NCBI GenBank assembly: GCA_910574455.1
Contig: CAJSYZ010000005.1
Span: 7,006,001 to 7,070,000 of the forward strand
DNA from: Trichaptum fuscoviolaceum
Taxonomy: Eukaryota; Basidiomycota; Agaricomycetes; Hymenochaetales; Trichaptaceae
DNA length: 64,000 nt
Reading direction: 5' to 3'
Part shown: positions 38,275 through 50,539 of the stretch, in pieces
How positions within the stretch are numbered: position 1 is the first letter of the stretch
Layout of the letters: each line of letters starts with the position of its first letter
Notes under the pieces: model-generated
Seen by the model: the letters and a program-made list of their open reading frames with translations, nothing else
Told to the model about the DNA's origin: nothing
Database searches by the model: none
Program-made: the position numbers and the translations under genes

Positions 38275-41200
38275 GTGTCTCGGAAAGGTTTAAGGTCAAT
38301 CGGAGGGCTTATTCGCTGTGCGTATCCTACTTTGTCGGACTCAGACGTCACTCTAATTTTCTCTATCCAGTGTTCTTTATTTATCTGTGTAACAATACTT
38401 TAGATCCTCTATAAAGTGTACTTTTGCCCCACAACCAATATAGGACGAGAGTACGTTTTGTCTTATTCCGTATTCGCCAGTTCCGTCTGTGGTCACCCAA
38501 AGGACTTCAGTGAAAAGTGCACCACCCGAGCTTCTTCCTTCGATGCATTGATGACACATCATGATGAAGCGATGCTGTCTGGCCATCAGAATGGCAATGG
38601 TTTCTTCATTCAGGTGCAATTTGATAGTACTTCTCCTGAACAAATTTATTTATGTACGTCAAATTTCGCGCAGAGCCCTCCCATTCGGGCAGGAAATCTG
38701 GAGAATCTTCTACTATTACCCGACTCTGCTTCCATTTTGCGATGTCACGGCAAGGCTCGATCTCCGTGCAACTGGTCCTTGATGGCGACAACTATGAACC
38801 TGAACTGGACCTTGTCGCAAAAGGGCTCACCATATATGGAGGATCTACGAAAAGTGTGCGTTAAAGATACTCTCTCGTGCTCGTGATAGTCTATGTTGCG
38901 TTGGTCTCCGTGCCTACTGACTCATCCACCCCGAGTGGCTCATCTTTGTCATAGGAAGCCCTATCTTTCGGAATTATGCAGGTTGCTCTATACAGACAAT
39001 GTTCTGTTTGGCGCTTTTCGCGACTCGGACGACGTCATCGGCGATTTCAATAGATTGTGTGTGTGTGATCTCCTTTCATTCTGTTTTGTTCTTTACTAAC
39101 AAACCCGCAGCAAATTTCTGGTGGCGTTAGGCCATATGGTTATTAGTCCTCAATCGGATGATCATTTCAGTTCATGGTCAAGAGGTACAGGTCAAGTTGC
39201 TCGTCCTGTCCTTCACTAATGGTCCTTTTGAACTCTGCGAACTCTGCGCTTCGCAAGTCACTGTTCAGGCAATAAGTGCCAGAGGTGGTTGCATTGAGAT
39301 GTTTGAAGCCTTCAACACGGTCAGCTCGTCAGAGAATACTGTACATGCGATAGTCATGAGCAACTCACAGATCTCAGTAAAGGTTGGCTGCATTTGCGTC
39401 TTCAAGTCATGAGACTTTCGGATACGCTGAGCATCAAGGAGCATCCTCCTCGTATCCCCCTTTACTCTGATTTTGTAATACTTACTAAGCCGATAACTCC
39501 TGTATTCAGAACGCTCAGACTTTGAGAGAATATCGTGCTACCGGAATGGGTAGAATCCATGTGGCTTCTCCGCAGTCCCCCTCTTACACCGTCGAATCCA
39601 TGATGTTTGTTTTCTTCCTGCTGCGTAACCTTTACTTGCATGTGGCGCTCTCGATATGCTGTGCTGGATCGACGCCTCGCTTGGTTCAATCTGACTCGTA
39701 TTTCAAAACGGTAGACAATCCTGGGCCTTCACTGGTTTGTACTTGTTTTCCTGACTTCCGCTCTCTCCAATCCGCGAGACAATGCTCATTACATTCTGCC
39801 GACAATTTAGTAGGATTTCTGCTAGATGTGGGCGATGTACTCCAGGCGGTAACTCGAAGTTGAAAACGCCAGTACATGATTGGCTCCACTGGCATGGTGA
39901 AGGTTCGAATCCAATTCGGAGCCGAATCTTAATCTATTGACCCCTCGTTTACAGACTGATCTATATTATGTGGAAGCGCTGGTATGTTCGTGTGCATGCG
40001 GATGGTACGCAGGACATAATTCTGACGCTCATTCATTACTAGTCCACGTTCTCCTTTCGAGCTATGCCCATCATATCTCGCTGCCATCAGTCAGGTGAAT
40101 AGATCGTGTACTCGGCGCTCGAACCTTGCAGTATTTGGAGTGTACGGCGTATACTTAATGCACTTTTCAACTGTGTGGCCCGCCTCGGATGCCAGTGCTT
40201 ACTTGTAGCCTTCATGACATGTTAACAACGTCATAGATTTCAAAGGGCACGGTGCCTGATCGTCTCTTCTCCCGCGAAAGATATGTGCACGAGAGTAAAG
40301 TCGATCATGATGCTAGTACATAATACTGATCGAAGATCGTTACACAGGCATCGTTGGCGGCAGTCTCTCTTTATGGGAGCGTCAATTCCCTTCTTGCACT
40401 GAAGAGCGAGCAAAGTGTGCCATGAATGATATTTGAAATGTGATTCAGCACTTCGTGAGGACGGGAGCAAGTATCATGTTACGGGTAAGCCGTTTTCCAC
40501 TCATACTAGTAGTCTTCCCTTATCGAACTTCACATTACCCCTCAAATATAGCAGAGCTGTGCGAATGATCCGTATGGCGCGGAAGGGCCGCTTGCAACGG
40601 ATCATGTTGAGTATGACTCATTATTATCATCTATCATAGTATCACTGCACGTGAGGACTAACATGAATAGGAACTGGGATAATTGTGGCTCCGGCACGAG
40701 GAAGCAAGAAATATGGCTTTATGTATTTTACGTACCGGAAGACTGGAGCGCTTCTGGGATTGTTCCTTCCGGTGAGGGAGGTGAGGGATGAACAGCCTCA
40801 CCCCCTCCACCCGTGTGATAGATGAAGGGAGGAAAAGCACTGCACCTTTATTCTCTATGGCCCGCTTTTGCAGGCAATAAGTCACACATCCGTTATAATG
40901 TTGCAGGTGCGTGCCAGAATGCATCGCAACCTGTGCTAGATCAGTATATTACGTACCTCTTATCTCCTGCAGCTCTCACTATCTTCGTGGACTTTTCTTC
41001 AGTGTCAATACTCCTATCTTAAAGTGTAGGATATCCTGATATACAAATTCTCTGAATGTCGTGAGTTTGTTCCGAGTCTGTTTCTTCAATGCAGTATGAC
41101 CACTGATCTCGTTCGAAGTCTATTGTATTGCAAGCACAAACTATTCCTTCGACTTGGCTCAATCTCAGGCTGGTTTTCTCTTGATTGATCGTCGTTGCTA

Positions 41201-41651
41201 TTTTCTGCCTTGTCGAGATCAGCGCAGTATCTTGTCCCTCATCGTGAACCCACGGACTTCGTAATGCATTCCTTGCTACTCACTCGGTAAATTATTCCTC
41301 TTGATTTGTCGCTTGTTCGATGATTGTGCCAGTATGTGGAACAATTCGGAAGATATTCAGGAGGTCTCACTCATTCGGTCTTGTTTGATCAACATAGTTC
41401 GAGTCCAACTTCGAATGATCGTCATTTCTCCAGTCGCCGACCTGAGCTTTATCACTTATGGAATGATAGAGTCTTGCCCGCTTATGATCTTGGACGTTGC
41501 ACATCACCCCTTCTATGCAAATTATCTAACCAAATTGACACAAACAGTGTGGCCCCGACCGCATAAAATGGCCTTAGGATCATCGCAGAATTCCCAGTTT
41601 TCTGCACAGGATAGACGACTACTTCACTACTCACTTCGCTACCACTTCACT
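38275..41651. other. Long stretch without a recognised gene
   Basis: The longest plus-strand frame is 156 codons (38416-38886). A natural-looking segment in another frame (QLVLDGDNYEPELDLVAKGL, about 38770-38830) and YTDNVLFGAFRDSDDVIGDF (about 38985-39050) hint at an intron-rich plus-strand gene between about 38.4 and 39.9 kb. I could not join the pieces into one protein or match a family. Beyond 40 kb only short frames are seen. Confidence 0.4.
41531..41568 (+). promoter_or_regulatory. Conserved core promoter of small secreted protein copy 1
   Basis: The block CAAAT-x-GACACAAACA, a short spacer, then a TATA-like CGCATAAAA ends 84 bases before the ATG. The same arrangement is found in front of copy 2 (45757-45792), 88 bases before its ATG. 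Confidence 0.65.
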
Positions 41652-42143
41652 ATGAAAAGCTTTGCCTTCTTCGCGTCGCTCGCTGTTGCGATCACTGCCT
41701 TCGCTAACCCGAACCCGCTCGAAAAGCGGCAGGTTGGATCCTGCCCTGGTTTTTGCGGCGTGGACGGAGTCGCCGTTACACTCAGCGCTCCTGTTAGCGT
41801 ATCAGTGGTCACCTTTATGTCTGCTATTGGTCCCGTTACGATCGATTTATCTGAAGACTTCACGACGACCATCAGCCCTACTTGTGTTGGCACCAGCTGC
41901 GCATGTACACCAGTAGTCGATGATCCGATTTCCACCATTCCAGTCACGGTTCCATAGCCTGTGCCTACTATTTTAACCTCACTCGGTGTGCCAGTACCTA
42001 CGATTTTATCGCTTGGGTTTACTGGTACCCTCACTGTCCCAGCTCCCACCGTATCGAATGTTGGTGTGAGTACTTTTTTTCAACATTGTTGTCATGAATC
42101 TGAATCAGCTCTCCCTCAGCGCTGCACTGCCACCGCCGCGTAG
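41652..42143 (+). pseudogene. Small secreted protein, copy 1, with internal stop
   Basis: Start MKSFAFFASLAVAITAFANP is a clear signal peptide, followed by a Kex2-like dibasic site (LEKRQ). The mature part is Val/Thr/Pro-rich with four Cys in CPGFCG and GTSCACTP. A TAG at 41955-41957 ends the frame after TIPVTVP, but the same frame stays open beyond it (PVPTILTSLGVPVPTILSLG) up to a GTGAGT donor at 42066. An acceptor precedes an eight-codon last exon (42120-42143, RCTATAA then TAG). Copy 2 has the same two-exon plan without the internal stop. Either a truncated secreted peptide of 101 residues or a pseudogene. Function unknown; no domain recognised. Such small Cys-containing secreted proteins are effector-like in the broad sense only. 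Confidence 0.7.
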
Positions 42144-42579
42144 ATTCACTATCGGATTGCGAGTTAATGACGGATGGATGGACGAAAGAGCGGATAGGAT
42201 ATGCAATGTCAGGTCCATTGTGATTAGATTATTTGGTGAAGGTTTCTGGCGTTTGGTACTTGATGTTGCGACAATTGTGAATGTGATTATATTTGAAGGT
42301 GTATTTGTCTCGCGTCAAGATCTGTCTAGTGTTCAAATCTTCCGGGACGCAAGCACCACATATATATATAGTATGGTGATTTACTCTTCATTCGTCCAAA
42401 TCGTAGAAATGCTATATACTAGACTCGTAAACCAGTCGTTTGTATCGTGAAAGTCACTACACTAACGGCTGGCTTGCGAGCCTAGTTATGTACCTAAGCT
42501 GACCTAAGGTAATTGATATGGATCGCTGGCTCAAGCCTGAATGATTAGTCTACTACCTAGCGGGGCGGCACCAAGAATT

Positions 42580-42651
42580 GGCCATGAAGGAGGGCCATGA
42601 GGGCCATGAAAAAGGGCCATGAAGGCCATGAAAAAAGGGCCATGAGCATGG
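42580..42651. repeat. Minisatellite of GGGCCATGA-type units
   Basis: Six irregular copies of a GGCCATGA core separated by A- or G-rich linkers. The block is bracketed by a direct repeat CTAGCGGGG at 42557-42565 and 42667-42675. Confidence 0.8.
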
Positions 42652-45600
42652 CCCCCCTCGAGGCCGCTAGCGGGGGGCATAGAAAGGGCGATAGACTTTT
42701 CCTGCGACTGAGGTTATAAGGAATACATATGTACATTAACATCGACCAAACTCACTTTCTTATACATCAGACTCGCATGGTATTTCGCTTGTCCACAGGG
42801 AGAAAACTAGGCGTATAAGTGAGCTGAAATACTGTATCGATGGGTACATGAGGGTCAAATTCTGCAAACAAATACTGTGCAAACGCATCAATACCGCATG
42901 CTGAAAGCAGATAACATTCAATTACACTCTTACACAGTATTCAATTATTAAGAGTTATCGCAGTTTCAGTAAGAGTACAAGTGACTGGATAATCATCAAC
43001 ACGATATCAAAAGAAGCAGTGATTTGTTAGCGGAAACCTGACTCACGGGAAGTTGCTGATTAGGAAGGGCTCCGTATATCGCGGGATGACCGGTGAGTAA
43101 CCATGGAGGAGACGCACCGCTCTAGACTTTACGACAATATCAAGTTCCCCATGTGCTATCCTAGACTCCGAGGGAGAGCACCAGGAGAAGCCGACTACTG
43201 TATCTGCTAACAAGGAAAAGGTTTTATTGTAGAGCCTCGAAGCTCTCAAATCTTTCCGGAACGAAACCGGCTCTAAATCCCTCTTCAAAAGCTGCGCGTG
43301 AGATGAGAATGTAGGGGACGAGTGCCAAGTTTATTGATTTGATGTCGAATCTGCTGAGGATTCCACAGCCTCAGGTTGAACTTAAAGCCTGAGGGATAAC
43401 GAGGCTGTTCAATTTAACAGAATTGTAGTCGGTGGCAAAGCACAAGCAGTGATGTAGAGTGTGATGCCTTTAACTGCGTACAGCACCGACGGTATTTCAG
43501 AAAGCATTCGTACTCTGGCCCCGAAAAGGGCGGCAGTAAGAGCAGGAACTCCGAGTCGGAATGGCCCGGGACTCGGACTCGGCCCGTCGCCGGGAACCAC
43601 TGCCAGTGCCGGTGCCAGTGGCGCGCGCTTGAAGTTACCTTCTACCTTGGTCAGTCTCAATCGCCATCTTCATCCTGGAACAATTTGCAAGTACATGAAG
43701 GGTCCTATTTTATGCTGAAGAAGAACCAAAGATGAAGGTATGCCCTTTACCTATAAGTCATTATAAACGTACATCTATTATCCCAGAAACACGCTCTTGA
43801 CTGTCGTTTGCGGTAGCCACAGCTACGTCGTGTGCGTGGGTATGTTGGGCACATTGCTTGAGAGCGCCAGGCCGTAGAGCGGACACGAAGACGTGGTAAA
43901 TTCGGGCGGCACGGTGTACTATGTGGATTCAAGCAGCATGGCATGGTGTGGATGGGGGGTCCGGGTGGTAACTCAGATGGTGATTTAGCGCCGGCTTGGG
44001 CGAAGTGTTGGGGATGGTTAAGGTACGATAAAACCGATGATTACCGAGGATGTGGATGGCTGGGATAAGGTCTTGATCGCGACGAGTGGCTGTCTCAAGG
44101 CTTTTGGAGTCCCAGAAGGAGAAAAACCCCGATTAACAACCAGCAGAGGAATTGGTAAAACCGAAAATTGGATACTGGTATGGTTCGTTTCCACTTCGAT
44201 GTCTAGTACAACTTCTAGGATTGTTAATAATATCACCTCTCAAGCCTGGTTCACTCAAGATTTCATGGGACTATGCTTGAGGCCATCGTCATCTCAGAGC
44301 TCTCCAACAATAGACTGGCTTCCAGCTTTTCTCTGAATGACAATCCGGACACCTTCATTCGACATATGTACAGAGTGCCTTTGAGTCTACTCTTGCCTCC
44401 TGCGGCTGTTCTCTAACCACCTGCAACCGCCTTTTCACCTTTTCATCGCTTCCGGGTGAAGATACATCCATCCCCTGCGAATGTATGTCCGCGCGCGCAA
44501 ACCCTTGACAAGAACTAAGCTAATAATCTGAGGACTCCTCTGAAGTCTCCGTCAGTGCACCATGGCGATTGAGCTTGACCTCGCGTGGAAAATCCATTTC
44601 GGAGCCGAAAAAATCATATGCTGTTTCATTCAAATGGCATGTGCTAATAACCGGCGCGCGATACGTACCTAGCTCGTTCGAGCGATACTTATTGATCATC
44701 ATAACCATGGGTCTACTAAGTTTGGACGATCAACGGCGGAAGTAAAGCGACAGCCAATATGTGCGAGCGATCGCGCCGCCCCGCAGTGATTGGTGCGGTA
44801 CGTATTGAACAGAGTCTCTAACTAGTTCGAGCTGTTAGACTCTTGAGATCGTTACATTATACAACGTCAGAACTGCGCTCCGAGACTCGGGTCGGTACCT
44901 GATCGTCACTTCTCCTGCAAAGGTATGCACTCAGTAAGGTATCATGGATTCTGTACTAATCAAGGCAAAAGAAATGTATAGGCAAGTACGATGGAAATCT
45001 CCGGTCATTTTGCTTACCTTAGTATGAAGAGGAAAATTATCCGGACCTTTGTATTATTTGGTACTCGGAGGAGGAAATGCACTGTCTCCCTTACGATGGA
45101 GTAAGTGAATGCTATGTCCTATACTTAAGCAGAGTGTTGCTCATCCATATAATTACTGTAGGCAAACCAGAATTAAATCACAGACTGCTGGCTCTACCGT
45201 GATCAATCCACTGCATCCACAAGCTTCGATGATTGAGCGCAGATTACTTTATAAGAAGAAAAGGTCAATGTCGACCTGGTGCTACACGTACCAACTTGTT
45301 GCCAAAAACGTTCGTGATACTATCCTCATTTTCCCGATGTAGATTGACTACTAATCTTATATTCATTCCTCGCAGCTTGTCGCTTTCCCCAGTTGAAATT
45401 TTCTCCTTACACATGCTCCAAAGTTGCCCCTAAAAGACACTATCCTTGAACTTTCTCACTTTGAAATTGAAATCGCTGCTAAGTAGGCCTGGTGCCTTCT
45501 TATTCTACAACCTATTCAAGGCTCCTGCCTTCTCTTTCGACGACATGTTAGAGTTGTAATGTTGGCAGTCGCGCCCGACCTTACCGATCTCAGAAGATTT

Positions 45601-45756
45601 CACAGCTAGTAAGCCCATCTGCATTTTGAGGACTTCGTCTTTGATCATTGTCACTGCTCCGATTGTCGATGTGGGAGTCTTGTCCTTATAGAATATTATT
45701 GCCTTGACTTACATACGTTGTCTCCTGTGCGTCTCTCTCAATCCAGATACACAGTA

Positions 45757-45792
45757 CAAATGGACACAAACACTAGCTCCGAACGCATAAAA
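45757..45792 (+). promoter_or_regulatory. Conserved core promoter of small secreted protein copy 2
   Basis: CAAATGGACACAAACA-like block followed by CGCATAAAA, matching the block before copy 1 at nearly the same distance from the start codon. Confidence 0.65.
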
Positions 45793-45880
45793 GCCCAAGG
45801 ACCGTCCTTGACCCCCAGTCTTCTTCACTACAAAGACGACTACAAAGCTACTTACCTCTCACCTACTCACTCACTTTACT

Positions 45881-46408
45881 ATGAAAAATATCTCTCTCAT
45901 CGTGTCGCTCGCCATTGCGGTCGTCACCATTGCAGATCCGAGCCTGCTTGAAGAGCGACAGCTTCCTGCCTGCGTTGGCAAAATCTGTGGTTTGCACAGC
46001 CCCATCGTGCTTCGTGCTCCTTTCAGTACGTTCGACCCGCACGTCACTGCCACCCTCTTTGGCCGTACGTTTGTTGTCGGCGCAACTGTAACCGCTAATG
46101 TTGCGACAACCATTGGTACTACTTGCTCACCCGGCGGCTGCTCATGCGCGTCGGTAACAACCCAAGTCCCAAGTACAGTTTCAATTTCAACAACGACGGG
46201 AGGTTCTGCTACCGTAATCCTCCCGCCCTCACCATTGCCTCCTATCACTACGATAGTGGTACCTGTTCCCTCGGTTAGGATTACAGGTTCAATCCCCATC
46301 CCACATGCCTCCCTTCCGGATGTTGGTGTAAGTACTTTGCATAGTTGCTATCGAATGAGTGATCCTGATTTATATTTCCCTTAGGGCTGTATCGCCACTC
46401 CTGCTTAG
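45881..46408 (+). CDS. Small secreted protein, copy 2
   Basis: Two exons, 45881-46327 and 46385-46408. Signal peptide MKNISLIVSLAIAVVTIADP, then LLEERQ, a Kex2-like site in the position of LEKRQ in copy 1. The mature chain (about 130 residues) has paired Cys (CVGKICG; CSPGGCSCAS) and a Thr/Val/Pro-rich tail (TTIVVPVPSVRITGSIPIP). The second exon encodes GCIATPA before TAG and aligns with the last exon of copy 1 (RCTATAA). The extended frame past the donor (VSTLHSCYRMSD) is intron. No known domain. Secreted and probably disordered, of unknown role; it appears to be the functional member of the pair. Confidence 0.75.
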
Positions 46409-48180
46409 ACTCAAATGCGGGGCGCGAGTCAGAGTTACGGTGGATATATGGTTTCTCGGCTTCCTACGTGATCAGGCTCAGACCAGAGAAGGTGCTTGCA
46501 GAATTCTGGCGAATTTCCGATGTAGTATTTGGAATGTGATAGTCTGTTGTATATGCTACATACAAGTTTCGTAACAGTATATGAAGTAGCGTAAGCTGTC
46601 TTCAATTAAGTAAAGCAGTCCCTAAATGAAACAATCATTGAGCACGCGGAACAAAAATGACTCTACACTTTAATGACACAGGGAAAGTAACCTTGAAGTG
46701 GAGCATCAAAAAGCGAGTGGCTACTCGCAAAGCTATAGCCATGCTCAGTTACAGAGCTTACTTCGAGTTACGTCATGCTCTTACTAAAGTTTAAGTTCAG
46801 CATGACGTTGTATATATTCCCGATACCGTTTAGGTTGAGGGACTCGACCTTTTGCAACAGCTGTTGGCGGTGCTTGCTGCACCGGCACGACATGCATCAA
46901 ACCCACAGGGACTAACCAACCCCCAGCTCGCTTGGTTCTAAAATCCTTACGACCACACCTACTAATCAATCATTCTTTCAAAAGCATAGAAATAGATTCG
47001 TATAAGCTTTTGATTTCCCAAAGAGCGAAATATGAGTACGAAGACTAAAGATGGAGAGCTTAGGTGAAGATGGACTACGGAGGAAAACGATGGGGGCCAC
47101 CAGGGCCTGCACAGACATCGCACACAACAAGCGACTCACCTTAAGTTCTCCTATTAGATATGTACATAGGTATAGCTTCGATACGATGATTGCAGTGAAT
47201 GTCATGAGTAACAAAGTCATGAATGTGTGAATTTGATGATGATGAAATCTATCAAGGGAATCAACGATGAGCTGCGGGATAGATATCGAGACAAGAGATT
47301 GCCTGACAAAGATATCAGGGGTGGCACGTCGTGTAGAGGGTGAACACGCGTAGCCAGTTAGTACTGTGAAGCTTGGGATCAATGTTGGTAAAGATTTCAA
47401 CGAGTAAATCGGTAAGGGCTACGACCTTGTTCACGCCTCGAGTGACTAGTATTTCATACGAGAATAAGCCAGTTAGCATGCAGTTGCTGGGTAAGAAGGG
47501 ATTCCGAGGATCGCGGAAAGAACGATGGACTATCATGGAAGGGCTACACCGCACAAGCTAGTCGATGATTATAAGCCCCTGTAGGCTATCCTGAGTATGG
47601 CATAGATAATCCGACTGTCTAGTCGAAAGTTTATTAGCTCTTGCAGCTACTCGGGTCTCCCTTCAATGTTAATGGGTTAGGGTTAGAGAGTGACCCGTTC
47701 AGTCGGCTTGCTAGTCTGCACTAAGCCAGTAGTGGCCACAAATGTTCACCAGTATATGGTCCAGTAGATGATAAGATTCAGGACAACCAGTGTTAGGTGT
47801 CTTAATGTCGGCAATTCCAACACGAGGGAAATGCGCGTTTGTTGACAGTGCCCCGGGTGACAGAGCGAAGGAGCGCAGCATGCGCGCAGTCGTGAGGCGC
47901 AGTTATCAGAGCAATATAAGACACGAAGTGTACCGCTGCGCGTAGTTTCGAAGAAGTATTTTTCTGCTGCGCCCAGTGTGCTGTGGACAAGGACGACGAC
48001 GAGCAAGAACAAGAACAACTTGAAGAAGAGATGGTCATCCAAAACGATTACCCAAGCCTGAGTTGGAGAAGGCAGTTACGTCATACAAGCCCTCAGCGCA
48101 GCCTTTCGCCTGTTTCTAAAGGCGCGGTCGCATTGCCATTCCTCCTTCCCCGCTCACCACCGACGACGACGAACTCAACG
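46409..48180. other. Intergenic; no supported gene
   Basis: A 140-codon minus-strand frame (46978-47400) with hydrophobic stretches could be part of an unrecognised gene, but I found no joining exons. A short telomere-like motif lies at 47674-47686. Confidence 0.4.
47674..47686. repeat. Short interstitial telomere-like repeat
   Basis: GGGTTAGGGTTAG, two units of the TTAGGG telomeric repeat, isolated in intergenic sequence; may be chance. Confidence 0.4.
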
Positions 48181-50539
48181 ATGCAGGCCATAAGGCTCCA
48201 GAAAAAGTATCCTGAGGTTACTCAGGAGGAGATGTTCGACTTGATCAATCGCTTCAAGTGCGTAAACGTAATATGATCACTGTATGCACATCGTAAACCT
48301 GATTCTGTTTTACGTCCAGTGCGATCCCAACCGAGACACAAGGACGCGTAGACAAGGCGGCCGTAATATCTGCAGTGCAGCAGAGTGGAGAATCTTACGA
48401 TCGCGCGAGAGAGACACTGAAACACGTTAGTGTGGATGCTAGCGGGAAGGTGGAACTCGAGGACTGGGTTGAGGTGCGCGAAGCATACAATTTCTCTAAA
48501 ATCAAACTCACAATTCATCTCATAGCTGAATGTCAAGCTCAGGACTCAAGCACCAGCTTCTGGTCTATCTACGAAAGCTGGCAAGGTTACGGTCAGAGGC
48601 TCAAACGCAAATGTCAGCCATACAATCAACGAGGATGAGCGGCGAGAGTTCACGAATCATATCAATAGCGTACGCAAAATTCCTCCTAGCTTCTGTGATA
48701 TATATCGATTAATTTGATCTTAACTTCCATCAGGTTTTAGAAGGTGACCCGGATATTGGAAGTCGACTACCGATCCCTACAGATACAATGCAGATTTTCG
48801 ATGAATGCCGGGACGGCTTAATCTTATGCAAGCTCATCAACGATTCCGTCCCAGATACAATCGATACCCGTGTCCTCAACAAACCACTCCCGCACAAACC
48901 TCTGAACGCGTTCCAAATAACCGAAAACAACAACATCGTTATCACTTCAGCCAAGGGTATAGGGTGTTCGGTCGTAAACATTGGATCGTCGGACCTTGCG
49001 GAAGGCAGAGAACATCTTATCCTTGGACTTATCTGGCAGATCATTAGGAAAGGACTGCTTGCAAACGTGGACATCAAACTCCATCCTGAGCTCTACCGAT
49101 TATGCGAAGATGGCGAGACAATCGAGGATTTGCTGAAACTGACACCGGATCAGCTCCTTTTACGGTGGTTCAACTACCACTTAAAGCAAGCTGGATGGCA
49201 TAGGAGGTGCGAATCCGAGTGCCTGTGCTGTCGATGTTTCTAACAATCGCATTCCAGAGTCAACAACTTCAGTAAAGACGTTAGCGATGGCGAGAACTAT
49301 ACGGTTCTTCTCAATCAGCTGAAGCCGGACGAATGTTCCAGAGCTCCTTTACAGACACGTGACTTAAAGCAGCGCGCAGAGGAAGTGCTACAAAACGCGG
49401 ACCGCATCGGATGTCGCAAGTACCTTTCACCTGCATCTTTAGTCGCGGGTAACCCACGCCTGAACCTTGCCTTCACCGCCAATTTGTTCAACACCTGGCC
49501 CGGCCTTGCTCCTCTTGACGAAGCTGAAGCTAAAGACTATGGCGTTATTGAAGACTTCGATGCAGAGGGCGAACGCGAGGCGCGAGCATTCACTCTCTGG
49601 CTCAACTCACTTGGAGTCGAACCTGCGGTTCACAATCTGTTCGAAAACCTCAAAGACGGTCTGATCATCCTCCAAGCCTTCGACAAGGTTCTCCCAGGAA
49701 GTGTGACATGGCGTCGTGTGAGCAAACCAACTGGTAGCAAGCTCGGGAGTGTGCAAAGGGCGATCGGCGACGAAGATGAAGGTGCGGATCTCGAAGACAG
49801 CAAGCCAAAACTGTCGCGCTTCAAGAGCGTTGAGAACACTAACTACGCGGTCGAGCTCGGAAAGCAGAACCAGATGCACCTCGTTGGTATCCAAGGTTCG
49901 GACATTGTCGACGGTCGCAAGACGCTCGTGTTGGGTCTTGTTTGGCAATTGATGAGGTGGCTTTCTTCAATTTGTTTTGCACCTATACTTCGTTAATTAA
50001 TTAATTTGTCTTTCAGACTGAACATCACCCAGACTCTCACCTCGCTATCGAAAACCGGGAAGGGCGGTCCCATCAGCGATACGGAAATGCTGAAGTGGGC
50101 AAACGCGACTGCCGCAAAAGGCAGTCCAGGAGCGCGCCCTGTTCGATCATTCAGAGATCCATCCTTGACGACTGGTATCTTCGTACTTAATTTGTTGGAG
50201 GGTTTGCGTCCTGGTATCGTAGACCCGAATTTGATTGTCAACGTGAGTGAGACAGGCGACTACGAGGATCGTCGACAGAACGGTGAGTTCTTTTTCTCTG
50301 GTTAAGCTTCGAAACACGTCATCGTATCTGACGGGATCTTTATCATGCAGCGAAACTTGCGATCTCGATCGCCCGTAAGATGAATGCTACTATCTTCTTG
50401 GTTCCTGAAGACATTGTTGACGTTCGGCCTCGACTTGTACGTTACACGCGGTTTTCTGCTGTTTGTTCTCGCTCACGGTCTTTCTTTTCTTCAGATCATG
50501 ACGTTCGTTGGGAGTTTGATGAGCATCCAGAGCAACTAA
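48181..50539 (+). CDS. SAC6: Fimbrin (plastin), actin-bundling protein
   Basis: Crosslinks actin filaments in patches and cables. The chosen start MQAIRLQKKYPEVTQEEM matches fungal fimbrins; an upstream in-frame Met at 47983 would add 66 low-complexity residues and is less likely. The N-terminal EF-hand-like region (FDLINRF, AIPTETQGRVDKAAV) is followed by THTINEDERREFTNHINS-type linker and four calponin-homology domains. CH1: DECRDGLILCKLINDSVPDT and LNAFQITENNNIVITSAKGI. CH2: WFNYHLKQAGWHRR, VSDGENYTVLLNQL. CH3: ARAFTLWLNSLGVEPAVHN, FENLKDGLIILQAFDKVLPG. CH4: MLKWANATAAKG, TTGIFVLNLLEGLRPGIVD, and ARKMNATIFLVPEDIVDVRP. It ends IMTFVGSLMSIQSN and TAA. All domains are complete and introns are short. 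Confidence 0.95.

Larger units (their letters stand above)
42144..45880. other. Gene-poor stretch between the two secreted-protein genes
   Basis: Holds a GGCCATGA minisatellite (42580-42651) and a GC-rich Gly/Ser/Pro-coding-looking patch at 43540-43630 that is open on both strands. Short frames at 44037-44336 and 45109-45342 lack features. Upstream flanks of the two secreted-protein copies share sequence, consistent with a segmental duplication that has since diverged. Confidence 0.45.

Noticed and set aside
39895..39930. GGTTCGAATCC, resembling a tRNA box B / T-arm
   Set aside because: No complementary T-stem, acceptor stem or box A could be placed at proper distance.
41301..41651. In-frame upstream extension of small secreted protein copy 1
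   Set aside because: It would bury the signal peptide, and the conserved TATA-like block lies within it, so the start at 41652 is preferred.
42557..42742. 61-codon minus-strand frame with FFMALMALLHG-like repeats
   Set aside because: It is simply the translation of the GGCCATGA minisatellite.
43409..43718. Overlapping frames open on both strands in a GC-rich patch
   Set aside because: Open frames follow from GC-rich composition; no splice partners, start context or domain.
47983..48180. Alternative upstream start for fimbrin
   Set aside because: The added 66 residues are low-complexity and absent from fungal fimbrins, which begin close to the MQAIRLQKKYP-like sequence.
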